Assembly (NCBI GenBank): GCA_041695045.1
Contig: JBGFRR010000081.1
Location: 1 to 6,215 of the forward strand
DNA length: 6,215 nucleotides
Reading direction: 5' to 3'
DNA from: JBGFRR01 sp041695045
GTDB taxonomy: Bacteria; Bacteroidota; Ignavibacteria; UBA10030
The position numbers and the translations under genes were made by a program. The notes under the pieces are model-generated. The model was not told the DNA's origin, did not search any database, and saw nothing but the letters and a program-made list of their open reading frames with translations. Shown in pieces: positions 1-6,215 of the stretch (positions are counted from its first letter, which is position 1; each line of letters starts with the position of its first letter).

Positions 1-711
1 GCACGGTGGGCAGCGCAGTTTCCCTACCCGGAATTTGAGCAGGACTATGAATTCGTCGCCCTCCGTCATCCCGATGAATACGCCCTGAATGAAGGGCGCC
101 TGGTATCGAACAAGGGCCTTGATCTCGCCATCCCAACGTACGATGACCACTTTGTTGAAGAACATGTCGAACACTCGAACGCTCTTCACTCGGTCCTCAA
201 GAGGGGCGGCAATTATTCCGTCGGTCCACTTGCACGCGTCAATCTGAACTTCGATAGACTCTCGCCGTTGGCGCAAGAAGCCGCGCGCGAAGTCGGAATC
301 GGCCCCGGCTGTCGGAACCCCTTCAAAAGTATCCTCGCGCGAGCCATCGAAGTTCTCTATGCGTGCGACGAGGCACTGCGGATCATCGATCAGTACGAGA
401 TGCCCGACCGGCCGTTCGTTGAGATGGAGCCTCGGGCATCCGTGGGCTTTGGATGCACGGAAGCTCCGCGCGGCATTCTGTACCATCGCTACAAGCTCGA
501 CGAGCGGGGGATGGTGCTCGACGCCAAAATCGTCCCCCCGACCTCTCAGAACCAGAAGACGATCGAGAACGACCTGCGGCATGTTGTTCCCTTGCACCTC
601 AAAATGGCTGATGATGTACTCACGTGGCTGTGCGAGCAGGCAATCCGGAATTATGACCCCTGCATTTCCTGCGCCACGCATTTCTTGAAACTGACGATCG
701 ACCGCGAATGA
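1..711 (+). CDS. [NiFe]-hydrogenase large (alpha) subunit, group 3-type, C-terminal part (5' end cut by window)
   Basis: The catalytic large subunit of a cytoplasmic [NiFe]-hydrogenase, which oxidises or forms H2 at a Ni-Fe(CN)2CO centre. The frame is open from base 1, so the N-terminal half, including the first CxxC nickel pair, lies upstream; 236 residues are visible. The C-terminal nickel motif DPCxxCxxH is intact, with Cys221, Cys224 and His227 in window numbering. It is followed by a nine-residue tail, FLKLTIDRE, which in this family is cut off after the His once nickel is in place. The segments EHVEHSNALHS, VGPLARVNLN and EAPRGILYHRY resemble group 3 (F420- or NAD(P)-linked, sulfhydrogenase-like) enzymes more than membrane-bound group 1 enzymes; this is from memory of the family. 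The small subunit and any diaphorase subunits are presumably upstream. The gene is followed after 10 bp by its maturation protease. The subgroup (3b, 3c or 3d) cannot be settled from this fragment. Confidence 0.95.
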   Translation, partial: ARWAAQFPYPEFEQDYEFVALRHPDEYALNEGRLVSNKGLDLAIPTYDDHFVEEHVEHSNALHSVLKRGGNYSVGPLARVNLNFDRLSPLAQEAAREVGIGPGCRNPFKSILARAIEVLYACDEALRIIDQYEMPDRPFVEMEPRASVGFGCTEAPRGILYHRYKLDERGMVLDAKIVPPTSQNQKTIENDLRHVVPLHLKMADDVLTWLCEQAIRNYDPCISCATHFLKLTIDRE

Positions 712-721
712 CGAGTGTGGG

Positions 722-1246
722 ATGGTCAAAATTATCGGCATAGGAAATCCGTTGCGCTCCGACGATGGTATCGGAAGGTACATCGTGAGACGGATGCGCC
801 AATTCCCCGGCGTCGAGATTATCGAGTCGGCTGGAGAGGGATGCGATGTGATTGAGCTTTGGAATGATCAGGATTACATTATTGTCGTCGATGCAGTTTC
901 ATCGGGGAACGAGCCCGGTACGATTCACCGATTCGATGCGCGGGCCGGGCAAATTCCATCGGGTTTGTTTCATTGTTCGACCCACACCTTCGGCGCGGCG
1001 GAAGCGATTGAGCTTGCACGGGCGCTCGGGAAAATGCCCGAGCAATTGATCGTGTATGGGATCGAGTGTGAGAAGTTCGATTATGGGGAAGGTATCTCAG
1101 AAGAACTGAGAGAGCCGATGGAGGCGCTTCTTCATCGCATCGCACAAGAAATACAAGCCGCCTCAGGCGTACGCGGTCGGATGACGTCTCAGCAGAGAGT
1201 TCTCCCGATCATTACTAACGGGCAAGAACGATCAACCCTCCCATGA
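722..1246 (+). CDS. Hydrogenase maturation endopeptidase (HycI/HybD/HoxW family, peptidase M52)
   Basis: A nickel-dependent endopeptidase that removes the short C-terminal tail of the large subunit after nickel insertion and so locks the active site closed. At 174 aa it is slightly longer than the usual 150-165. The family signature GIGNPLRSDDGIG spans residues 6-18, right after the start codon, which supports ATG 722. The three expected nickel-sensing ligands (Glu16, Asp62 and His93 in E. coli HybD) map to Asp15, Asp57 (in IVVDAV) and His88 (in CSTHTFG). The last 25 or so residues look like a non-conserved extension and run into the start of hypF with an ATGA overlap. No strong Shine-Dalgarno sequence precedes the start, so translation may be coupled to the large-subunit gene 10 bp upstream. 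Its likely substrate is that large subunit. The family call is secure; the subfamily name is not. Confidence 0.95.
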   Translation: MVKIIGIGNPLRSDDGIGRYIVRRMRQFPGVEIIESAGEGCDVIELWNDQDYIIVVDAVSSGNEPGTIHRFDARAGQIPSGLFHCSTHTFGAAEAIELARALGKMPEQLIVYGIECEKFDYGEGISEELREPMEALLHRIAQEIQAASGVRGRMTSQQRVLPIITNGQERSTLP

Positions 1247-3600
1247 ACCAACGCATTCATATCGTCATTCGGGGCGCCGTGCAGGGTGTGGGCTTCCGTC
1301 CCTTCATCTACCGGCTTGCAAAGGAGATGGATTTGCCGGGGTGGGTGTCGAACTCCACTCAAGGCGTCTTCATTGAAGTCGAAGGGCCGAAAGAGCGGCT
1401 CGATGAGTTTGTGCTGCGCATCGAAAAAGAGAAGCCTCCCCGCTCGTTCATTCAGTCTTTAGAGTTTTCCTATCTTGACCCGATGGGCTTTACAACGTTT
1501 GAAATTCACACAAGCAGTTCAGAGGGAATGAAAACGGCCCTGGTACTCCCAGATATTGCCACATGTCCTGATTGTCTGAGAGAAGTGTTCGATTCCTCCA
1601 ATCGCCGCTACCGTTATCCGTTCACGAACTGTACGAACTGCGGACCCCGGTTCAGCATCATCGAGTCATTACCGTATGACCGGCCGAACACTTCGATGAA
1701 GAACTTTCCGATGTGCCCGGAATGTCGGAAGGAATATAACGACCCGATGGACCGACGGTTTCATGCACAGCCGAATGCGTGTCCGATATGCGGCCCGCAC
1801 CTCGAATTGTGGGATGAGCATGGAAGCATGCTCGCCGCCGTAGATGACGCCCTGCTGAAAGCTGCCGAAGCAATCCGTGACGGGAAGATCGTTGCCCTCA
1901 AAGGTATCGGGGGTTTCCAGCTTCTTGTTGATGCGCGGAATGATGAAGCCGTTACGAGATTGCGAGACCGGAAGCACCGGGAAGAAAAGCCCTTTGCGCT
2001 GATGTATCCCGGGCTTGAAAGCATAAGGCAAGATTGCGAAGTCTCAGAGCTCGAAGAGCGAATCCTTCTCTCACCGGAGTCCCCCATTGTTCTCCTCCAA
2101 CGCAAGACCCACAATCCGCAATCCGCAATTCGCAAATCACAATCTGAAATCTGCAATCCGCGATTCCCAATCGCCCCCTCCGTCGCTCCCCGCAACCCGT
2201 ATCTCGGCGTCATGCTTCCGTACACGCCGCTCCATCACCTGCTCATGCGAGACCTCGGATTCCCGGCCGTCGCCACAAGCGGCAATCTGTCGGACGAGCC
2301 GATCTGCATCGACGAGCACGAGGCGTTGAAGCGGCTCGGTGGAATTGCTGATTGCTTCCTCGTGCACGATCGTCCGATTGTCCGGCATGTCGATGACTCC
2401 ATCGTCCGGATTCTTCTTGGCCGGGAGCTCGTGCTGCGTCGCGCACGTGGATATGCGCCGCTGCCGTTGACAATCGTGACGAGCCTTCATCAGCCTCTTC
2501 TTGCGGTCGGTGCGCATCTCAAGAATACCGTCGCGTTGAACGTGGAGAACAACATCTTCGTCAGCCAGCACATCGGCGATCTTGAAACTCAAGAATCGTT
2601 ACACGCATTTCAACGAGTCATTCACGACTTCAGACAGCTGTATGATGTGGAGCCGAAGACCGTAGTCTGCGACCTGCATCCGGATTATCTTTCGACGCAG
2701 TATGCTCGTCAGTCCGGACTCGACACGGTCAGTGTTCAGCATCATTACGCCCACGTGGCGGCGTGCATGGCGGAAAATCAAGTGGAAGGAGAGTTGCTAG
2801 GAGTTTCATGGGATGGAACCGGTCTCGGATTAGACGGAACAATTTGGGGTGGGGAGTTCCTGTTGACAAATGCTTCATCATTCGAGCGGGTTGCATCGTT
2901 TCGAACGTTTCCGCTTCCGGGTGGAGACCGTGCCATCAAAGAACCGCGTCGTTCGGCGCTTGGTGCACTCTACGAAATGTTCGGCCCTGCGGCGCTTGAC
3001 CGGCAGGAGATTGTCTCCGTGGCTTCTTTCATAGAACAGGAGAAGAGACTCATCGGTCAGGCACTTGAGAAAAAAATCAACGCGCCGTTGACATCGAGTG
3101 TCGGAAGATTATTCGATGCTGTTGCTTCGCTGGTCGGATTGCGGCAGCAGCTCGCCTTTGAAGGTCAGGCAGCGATGGAGTTGGAGTTTGCCGCAACCCG
3201 TGGAGAAACCGACAGACGGTACGAATGCACGATCGCATCGTCAGGAGCGCTCTTAGCCGTAGACTGGGCGCCTATGATTGAAGAGATGCTGACAGACGTT
3301 GAGCGATCTCTCCCGATTCCTGAAATCTCAGCAAAGTTCCACAACACACTTGCTTTTTCGATTCTCACCGTGGCGCAGAGAATCGGCCGGAACCGCGTTG
3401 TGCTTACCGGTGGATGTTTTCAGAATACGCTCCTGACCGAGAAGGCCGTTCGGTTGCTAACGCGCAATGGGATTCGACCTTACTGGCATCAGCGCATCCC
3501 GCCGAACGACGGAGGAATTTCGCTAGGACAAATCTATGCGGTCGCACGCATGGCAAGAAAGACCCATGGTCAACCACAGGAAGCGGAGGTAATCCTATGA
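1243..3600 (+). CDS. hypF: Carbamoyltransferase HypF ([NiFe]-hydrogenase maturation)
   Basis: HypF converts carbamoyl phosphate and ATP to carbamoyl-adenylate and passes the carbamoyl group to the C-terminal cysteine of HypE, where it is dehydrated to become the CN ligands of the Ni-Fe site. All family domains are present over 785 aa. They are an acylphosphatase-like domain (GAVQGVGFRPF, residues 11-21, with Arg19 and Asn37 as catalytic pair); two C4 zinc fingers (Cys108/111/130/133 and Cys158/161/180/183); a YrdC-like domain (about 200-395, with ATSGNLSDEPI and RRARGYAPLP); and a Kae1-like ASKHA domain with VVCDLHPDYLST (474-485), the metal-binding HHYAH (500-504), DGTGLGLDGTIWGGE and LTGGCFQN. 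The start overlaps the protease stop (ATGA) and has no obvious ribosome site, which suggests coupled translation. The odd part is residues 290-311, encoded by a degenerate heptamer array that appears inserted between LLQRK and APSVAPRNPYLGVMLPYTPLHH. The flanking frame is intact, so the protein may well be functional. Confidence 0.97.
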   Translation: MNQRIHIVIRGAVQGVGFRPFIYRLAKEMDLPGWVSNSTQGVFIEVEGPKERLDEFVLRIEKEKPPRSFIQSLEFSYLDPMGFTTFEIHTSSSEGMKTALVLPDIATCPDCLREVFDSSNRRYRYPFTNCTNCGPRFSIIESLPYDRPNTSMKNFPMCPECRKEYNDPMDRRFHAQPNACPICGPHLELWDEHGSMLAAVDDALLKAAEAIRDGKIVALKGIGGFQLLVDARNDEAVTRLRDRKHREEKPFALMYPGLESIRQDCEVSELEERILLSPESPIVLLQRKTHNPQSAIRKSQSEICNPRFPIAPSVAPRNPYLGVMLPYTPLHHLLMRDLGFPAVATSGNLSDEPICIDEHEALKRLGGIADCFLVHDRPIVRHVDDSIVRILLGRELVLRRARGYAPLPLTIVTSLHQPLLAVGAHLKNTVALNVENNIFVSQHIGDLETQESLHAFQRVIHDFRQLYDVEPKTVVCDLHPDYLSTQYARQSGLDTVSVQHHYAHVAACMAENQVEGELLGVSWDGTGLGLDGTIWGGEFLLTNASSFERVASFRTFPLPGGDRAIKEPRRSALGALYEMFGPAALDRQEIVSVASFIEQEKRLIGQALEKKINAPLTSSVGRLFDAVASLVGLRQQLAFEGQAAMELEFAATRGETDRRYECTIASSGALLAVDWAPMIEEMLTDVERSLPIPEISAKFHNTLAFSILTVAQRIGRNRVVLTGGCFQNTLLTEKAVRLLTRNGIRPYWHQRIPPNDGGISLGQIYAVARMARKTHGQPQEAEVIL
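2112..2174 (+). repeat. Degenerate 7-bp tandem array (about nine units, consensus CAATCYG) inside hypF
   Basis: About nine consecutive heptamers can be laid out without gaps. The first, second and seventh units are exactly CAATCCG. Others differ at one or two positions (CAATTCG, CAATCTG, AAATCTG), and the fourth, eighth and ninth are more diverged. The run is 63 bp, a multiple of 21, so it encodes 21 residues and leaves the hypF frame unchanged. The codon pattern and low complexity differ from the flanking coding DNA, and the conserved protein motifs continue directly on both sides. The same heptamer occurs elsewhere in the window only as isolated copies (for example near 642, 1872 and 4133), not in tandem. 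From memory, arrays of this kind are scattered between genes in some environmental genomes. That statement is recall, not a search. Confidence 0.85.
3585..3590 (+). promoter_or_regulatory. Ribosome binding site GGAGGT for the HypC-like gene
   Basis: GGAGGT lies 6 nt before ATG 3597, inside the last codons of hypF. It is one of the two strongest Shine-Dalgarno matches in the window. It fixes the start of the small HypC-like gene, which otherwise could be read as a longer frame opening inside hypF. Confidence 0.85.
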
Positions 3601-3830
3601 ACATCGTCTCAGGAGAAATTCGCGAGATATATGTGGAGGATGGTACAACGACGGCTCGCGTGAACGTGCGGGGAGCGGTTCTCCGTGTGCCGATCATCTT
3701 TCTGCCGCATGCCAAGGTAGGAGACACCGTCCTGATCGAATCGGGAGTCGCCATTTCCATTATACAACCTGATACACACAAGGAGAATAAACATGTGCTT
3801 AGCCATTCCGGGAAAAGTGTTGGAGATTGA
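3597..3830 (+). CDS. Cysteine-free HypC/HupF-like small protein
   Basis: A 77-aa protein that looks like a HypC-family paralogue. Residues 3-56 align by eye with the HypC beta-barrel: VSGEIREI matches the IPGKVLEI strand, ARVNVRGAVLRVPIIFLP the central strands, and KVGDTVLIESGVAISII the VGEYVIVHVGFAISKM segment of the canonical HypC next door. It starts MNIVSG instead of MCLAIPG and contains no cysteine, so it lacks the N-terminal Cys that in HypC binds the Fe(CN)2CO unit and contacts HypD and the large subunit. It overlaps hypF by ATGA and has a strong ribosome site 6 nt upstream. Its last 20 or so residues are polar and unlike HypC, and they overlap the ribosome site and first 38 bases of hypC in another frame. 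Possible roles are a HypC partner, a substrate-specific accessory chaperone, or a decaying duplicate. The good start signals argue against decay. Function unknown. Confidence 0.8.
   Translation: MNIVSGEIREIYVEDGTTTARVNVRGAVLRVPIIFLPHAKVGDTVLIESGVAISIIQPDTHKENKHVLSHSGKSVGD
3780..3785 (+). promoter_or_regulatory. Ribosome binding site AAGGAG for hypC
   Basis: AAGGAG lies 7 nt before ATG 3793 and is embedded in the coding sequence of the upstream HypC-like gene. Ribosomes finishing that gene pass over this site and the hypC start, which is an arrangement that favours coupled translation. Confidence 0.85.
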
Positions 3831-4071
3831 CCGTTCCGTTCAGCCCGCAATGGGGAAAGTAAGTTTCGGCGGGATTCAAAAACGCGTCTGCCTCGATTGG
3901 ATCCCCGATGTTGCGGTCGGCGAGTACGTTATCGTTCACGTCGGATTTGCCATCAGTAAGATGAATGAGGAGGAGGCACAAGAGACGCTCAGGTTGATTG
4001 AACAGATGGAGGGAGGGTTGGAAGAACTGAATACAGAGGAACCGCGCGAGGAAGGCGATGAGCAGAAGTGA
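3793..4071 (+). CDS. hypC: HypC/HybG/HupF family hydrogenase assembly chaperone
   Basis: A small chaperone that works with HypD to assemble the Fe(CN)2CO moiety and deliver it to the apo-large subunit. The 92-aa product has the diagnostic start MCLAIPGKV, in which Cys2 becomes the N-terminal iron-binding residue after Met removal. The typical core follows (KVSFGGIQKRVCLDWIPDVAVGEYVIVHVGFAISKM, given here as pieces of one conserved block at residues 22-57). A helix and an acidic, low-complexity tail (about 70-92, rich in Glu) come after it, as in many HypC proteins. The start is well supported by AAGGAG 7 nt upstream. It overlaps the cysteine-free paralogue by 38 bp. Its usual partner gene hypD is not next to it: the following gene belongs to another family after a 109 bp gap, so hypD and hypE must be elsewhere. 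Confidence 0.96.
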   Translation: MCLAIPGKVLEIDRSVQPAMGKVSFGGIQKRVCLDWIPDVAVGEYVIVHVGFAISKMNEEEAQETLRLIEQMEGGLEELNTEEPREEGDEQK

Positions 4072-4180
4072 GAAGAATCACCTTGCGCAGTCGTTACGGC
4101 TCAGGTGTCGCCGCGGGGAAAATCCTCTGTCCCCAATCCGGTAGAGAGTCAATAACGTTCACCACTATTGAAGCACCTCA
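4072..4180 (+). other. Intergenic gap between hypC and the activase gene, no clear signal
   Basis: This 109 bp gap is the only sizeable non-coding stretch in the window. A weak GGGGA/TCCCC pairing (about 4116-4136) has no following T-run, so it is not a convincing rho-independent terminator. A CAATA/TATTG inverted repeat (4150-4154 and 4166-4170) flanks the palindrome AACGTT and could be a small operator, but it is too short to call. No good -35/-10 pair or Shine-Dalgarno sequence is visible before ATG 4181. Whether transcription reads through from hypC cannot be decided from sequence alone. Confidence 0.5.
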
Positions 4181-6215
4181 ATGTCCCATGTCTCTGAAAG
4201 GTTCGCAACCCCACTCTTTGCCGGGGTCGACGTCGGATCGGTCAGCGTGAAGCTTGCTGCCCTTGGTGTCGGCGATATTCCCGATGTGCGCCTTCCCGGA
4301 TTCTTCTCGATCCGGCAGGGGCCATACACCATCTTTCTGTCGACATATCGAAGAACTAAGGGGGAGATTCTCCAAACGGCGCTCAACATGCTCAGCGAGT
4401 TTACCGACCAACTCTCGTTCGGCATGGTTAAGGCTCTTTGCACGACTGGTTCTGGGGGAAAGCTGCTGGCGGAGCGGCTGGGCGTGCCCTTCGAGAACGA
4501 ATTCAGGGCGGTTGCAATGGCTGTCGGCACCCTCTATCCAGAAGCGCGCACGGTGTTCGAGATGGGCGGCGATACGGCAAAGTATCTCCTGCTTAACCCG
4601 GATCCCCTTGGCGGCACGGTGGGAATCGTGGACTACGAGAAAAATGGAGATTGCGCCGCAGGGACTGGCTCGTTCATGGACCAGCAAGCAAGCCGGCTAA
4701 AATATAACATTGACGACGTCGGCGAAATTGTCTTAAAAGCAGGGAAGGCAGCGACCATTGCGGGGCGGTGTTCGGTGTTTGCCAAGAGTGATATGATTCA
4801 CGCTCAGCAAAGAGGCTTTCACCCCCCGGAAATCTTAAAAGGGCTCTGTGAAGCGGTCGTGAGGAATTACAAAAGTACGATCGTGAGGGGAAGAACAGTG
4901 GTGCCGAAAGTCATCTTCGTCGGCGGAGTGGCTGCCAACAAAGGCGTAGCCCAAGCGATGAAAGACGTATTCAACCTCAATGAGGATGAATTCAACATTC
5001 CTGAATGTTATGCCTGGGTTAACGCCATTGGAGCAGCGTTGCTGGCGCGGGAATCACAGCAGGAAAGCAAGTCGCGCGCCGTGCAGGTCGCCTCACGATC
5101 CGGTCGCTTGCCGGAGGAAGAGCGCTCTAACACGCTTTCGCCTCTGGATACCAAACGGGTGATCTTTCTGCGTGACCGCGTCCGTCCGTACTCCTTCCAA
5201 GAAAACCATCTCCCAGTCGACGTGTATTTAGGAATCGATATCGGTTCCGTAAGCACCAACGTGGTTCTTCTTGATGACGACAACAACATCGTCAAAGAAA
5301 TGTATGTCTATACCGAGGCACGACCGATCGACGTGGTCAATCGGTGTCTGAAAGAACTTGAAGACCAGCTTGGCGACCGCGTTCTTGTGAAGGGCGTGGG
5401 CACAACAGGGTCCGGACGTGAGTTGATTGGCGAGCTGATAGGTGCGGATGTGATCAAGGATGAAATCACCGCGCATAAGACCGGCGCGACGGCTATCAGC
5501 CGTACGCTCATCGACCGACGGGTGGATACAATCTTTGAAATCGGCGGACAGGATTCCAAGTTTATCAGTCTGGACGATGACGTCGTCGTGGATTTTTCGA
5601 TGAACGAGGCGTGTGCCGCCGGCACAGGGTCGTTCCTGGAAGAACAGGCTGAACGACTCGGCATCAGCATCAAAGGGGAATTCTCGAAACTCGCCTTCGA
5701 ATCGCGCAACCCTATTAAGTTCGGAGAGCGCTGTACGGTGTTCATGGAGAAAGATGTCAACGCCTACCTCCAGCAAGGCGCGTCCAAAGTCGACCTGGTC
5801 GCGGGATTGGCGTACTCGATCGTCTTCAACTATCTCAACCGAGTGGTCCGCGGGCGACGGATTGGCGACGGTATCTACTTCCAGGGTGGGACGGCGTATA
5901 ACGACGCCGTCGCCGCCGCGTTTTCTCTTGTGCTGGGAAAGCCGATCATTGTTCCGCCCCACAACGGCGTCATCGGCGCGATCGGCGCTGCGATTCTGGC
6001 TCGCGAGAAGGCGACGGCGCTGAACGTTCCGACAACATTTCGCGGATTTCGGCTCGATAATATTCAGTACACCGTTCGCCACTTCACCTGCAAAGCCTGC
6101 TCGAACTACTGCGATATGCAAGAGATCAAGGTGAACGCGGAGAAAACCTTCTGGGGAGACAAATGCTCTGACAAGTTCCGGAAGAAGACGAAGGCTGAAA
6201 ACAAGCCGGTCATTC
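4181..6215 (+). CDS. Large tandem BadF/BcrA/HgdC-type ATPase (acyl-CoA dehydratase activase family), N-terminal 678 residues, cut by window end
   Basis: An ASKHA ATPase pair related to activators that use ATP to drive low-potential electrons into 2-hydroxyacyl-CoA dehydratases, benzoyl-CoA reductases and double-cubane proteins. Module 1 (about 12-300) has the phosphate loop GVDVGSVSVK (15-24), CTTGSGGK (87-94), EMGGDTAK (127-134), GDCAAGTGSF with Cys158, and GRCSVF with Cys197. Module 2 (about 348-620) repeats these as GIDIGSVSTN (351-360), GTTGSGRE, EIGGQDSKF (453-461), Cys478 in EACAAGTGSF and Cys518 in GERCTVF. The Cys spacings of 39 and 40 match those that hold the bridging [4Fe-4S] cluster in the HgdC homodimer, so the two modules may form an internal pseudo-dimer. 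A CxxCxxxC cluster (637/640/644) plus Cys662 follows. Family members of this layout usually continue with DUF2229 and HgdB-like regions to well over 1000 aa. ATG 4181 is the first in-frame start after a stop at 4169; no ribosome site is obvious. The substrate is unknown. Confidence 0.93.
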   Translation, partial: MSHVSERFATPLFAGVDVGSVSVKLAALGVGDIPDVRLPGFFSIRQGPYTIFLSTYRRTKGEILQTALNMLSEFTDQLSFGMVKALCTTGSGGKLLAERLGVPFENEFRAVAMAVGTLYPEARTVFEMGGDTAKYLLLNPDPLGGTVGIVDYEKNGDCAAGTGSFMDQQASRLKYNIDDVGEIVLKAGKAATIAGRCSVFAKSDMIHAQQRGFHPPEILKGLCEAVVRNYKSTIVRGRTVVPKVIFVGGVAANKGVAQAMKDVFNLNEDEFNIPECYAWVNAIGAALLARESQQESKSRAVQVASRSGRLPEEERSNTLSPLDTKRVIFLRDRVRPYSFQENHLPVDVYLGIDIGSVSTNVVLLDDDNNIVKEMYVYTEARPIDVVNRCLKELEDQLGDRVLVKGVGTTGSGRELIGELIGADVIKDEITAHKTGATAISRTLIDRRVDTIFEIGGQDSKFISLDDDVVVDFSMNEACAAGTGSFLEEQAERLGISIKGEFSKLAFESRNPIKFGERCTVFMEKDVNAYLQQGASKVDLVAGLAYSIVFNYLNRVVRGRRIGDGIYFQGGTAYNDAVAAAFSLVLGKPIIVPPHNGVIGAIGAAILAREKATALNVPTTFRGFRLDNIQYTVRHFTCKACSNYCDMQEIKVNAEKTFWGDKCSDKFRKKTKAENKPVI

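Noticed and set aside
2112..2174. CRISPR-like array
   Set aside because: Units are 7 bp with no spacers between them; this is a simple degenerate tandem repeat within a coding gene.
3414..3830. Longer 138-aa reading of the HypC-like gene, starting inside hypF
   Set aside because: The extra 61 N-terminal residues are out of frame within conserved HypF sequence, while ATG 3597 has GGAGGT 6 nt upstream and gives the HypC-like start.
4116..4136. Possible terminator hairpin GGGGA...TCCCC after hypC
   Set aside because: The stem is only 5 bp with a loop of about 10 nt, and no T-run follows, so it does not meet the pattern of an intrinsic terminator.
4150..4170. Inverted repeat CAATA-N11-TATTG upstream of the activase gene
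   Set aside because: Five-base arms are expected by chance in a stretch of this length. No second copy or promoter context supports an operator.
4068..4250. 60-aa frame starting at GTG 4068, overlapping the hypC stop
   Set aside because: It is rich in Arg and Ser with no recognisable motif, and its last 70 bases overlap the well-supported start of the activase gene in another frame. It looks like chance.
5228..6121. 297-aa open frame on the minus strand
   Set aside because: It is the antisense shadow of the second activase ATPase module, whose conserved motifs (GIDIGSVSTN, EIGGQDSKF, CAAGTGSF) are unambiguous on the + strand.

Overview
This 6.2 kb bacterial-looking window sits at the 3' end of a [NiFe]-hydrogenase operon, and all recognised genes read on the + strand. 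In order it holds: the C-terminal part of a group 3-type (cytoplasmic) [NiFe]-hydrogenase large subunit (1-711); its maturation endopeptidase (722-1246); hypF (1243-3600); a small HypC-like gene without cysteine (3597-3830); a canonical hypC (3793-4071); a gap of about 110 bp; and the first 678 codons of a very large tandem-ATPase protein of the BcrA/BadF/HgdC (acyl-CoA dehydratase activase) family that runs off the window (4181-6215).

The first five genes are packed with a 10 bp gap, two 4 bp ATGA overlaps and one 38 bp overlap, so they very probably form one transcript. Together they cover part of one job. The large subunit carries the C-terminal Cys pair of the active site and a cleavable tail. 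HypF makes the carbamoyl group that becomes the cyanide ligands. HypC, probably with HypD from elsewhere, chaperones the Fe(CN)2CO unit into the apo-large subunit. The protease then trims the tail after nickel insertion. hypA, hypB, hypD and hypE are not in the window.

The downstream gene encodes two ASKHA ATPase modules in one chain. Each keeps a cysteine pair like the one that holds the bridging [4Fe-4S] cluster in HgdC-type activators, and a Cys-rich segment follows just before the window ends. It may be a separate transcription unit. A link to the hydrogenase is possible but rests on proximity alone.

The two most unusual features are a 63 bp degenerate heptanucleotide tandem array inserted in frame in the YrdC-like domain of hypF, and the cysteine-free HypC paralogue coupled to the true hypC.

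The organism cannot be named from this window. Moderately GC-rich coding DNA, a group 3 hydrogenase, an HgdC-type activase and a dispersed heptamer repeat suggest an anaerobic or facultative bacterium. A Bacteroidota/Ignavibacteria-like or candidate-phylum metagenome source is a guess. I saw no tRNA, rRNA, CRISPR array, insertion sequence, clear promoter or convincing terminator.
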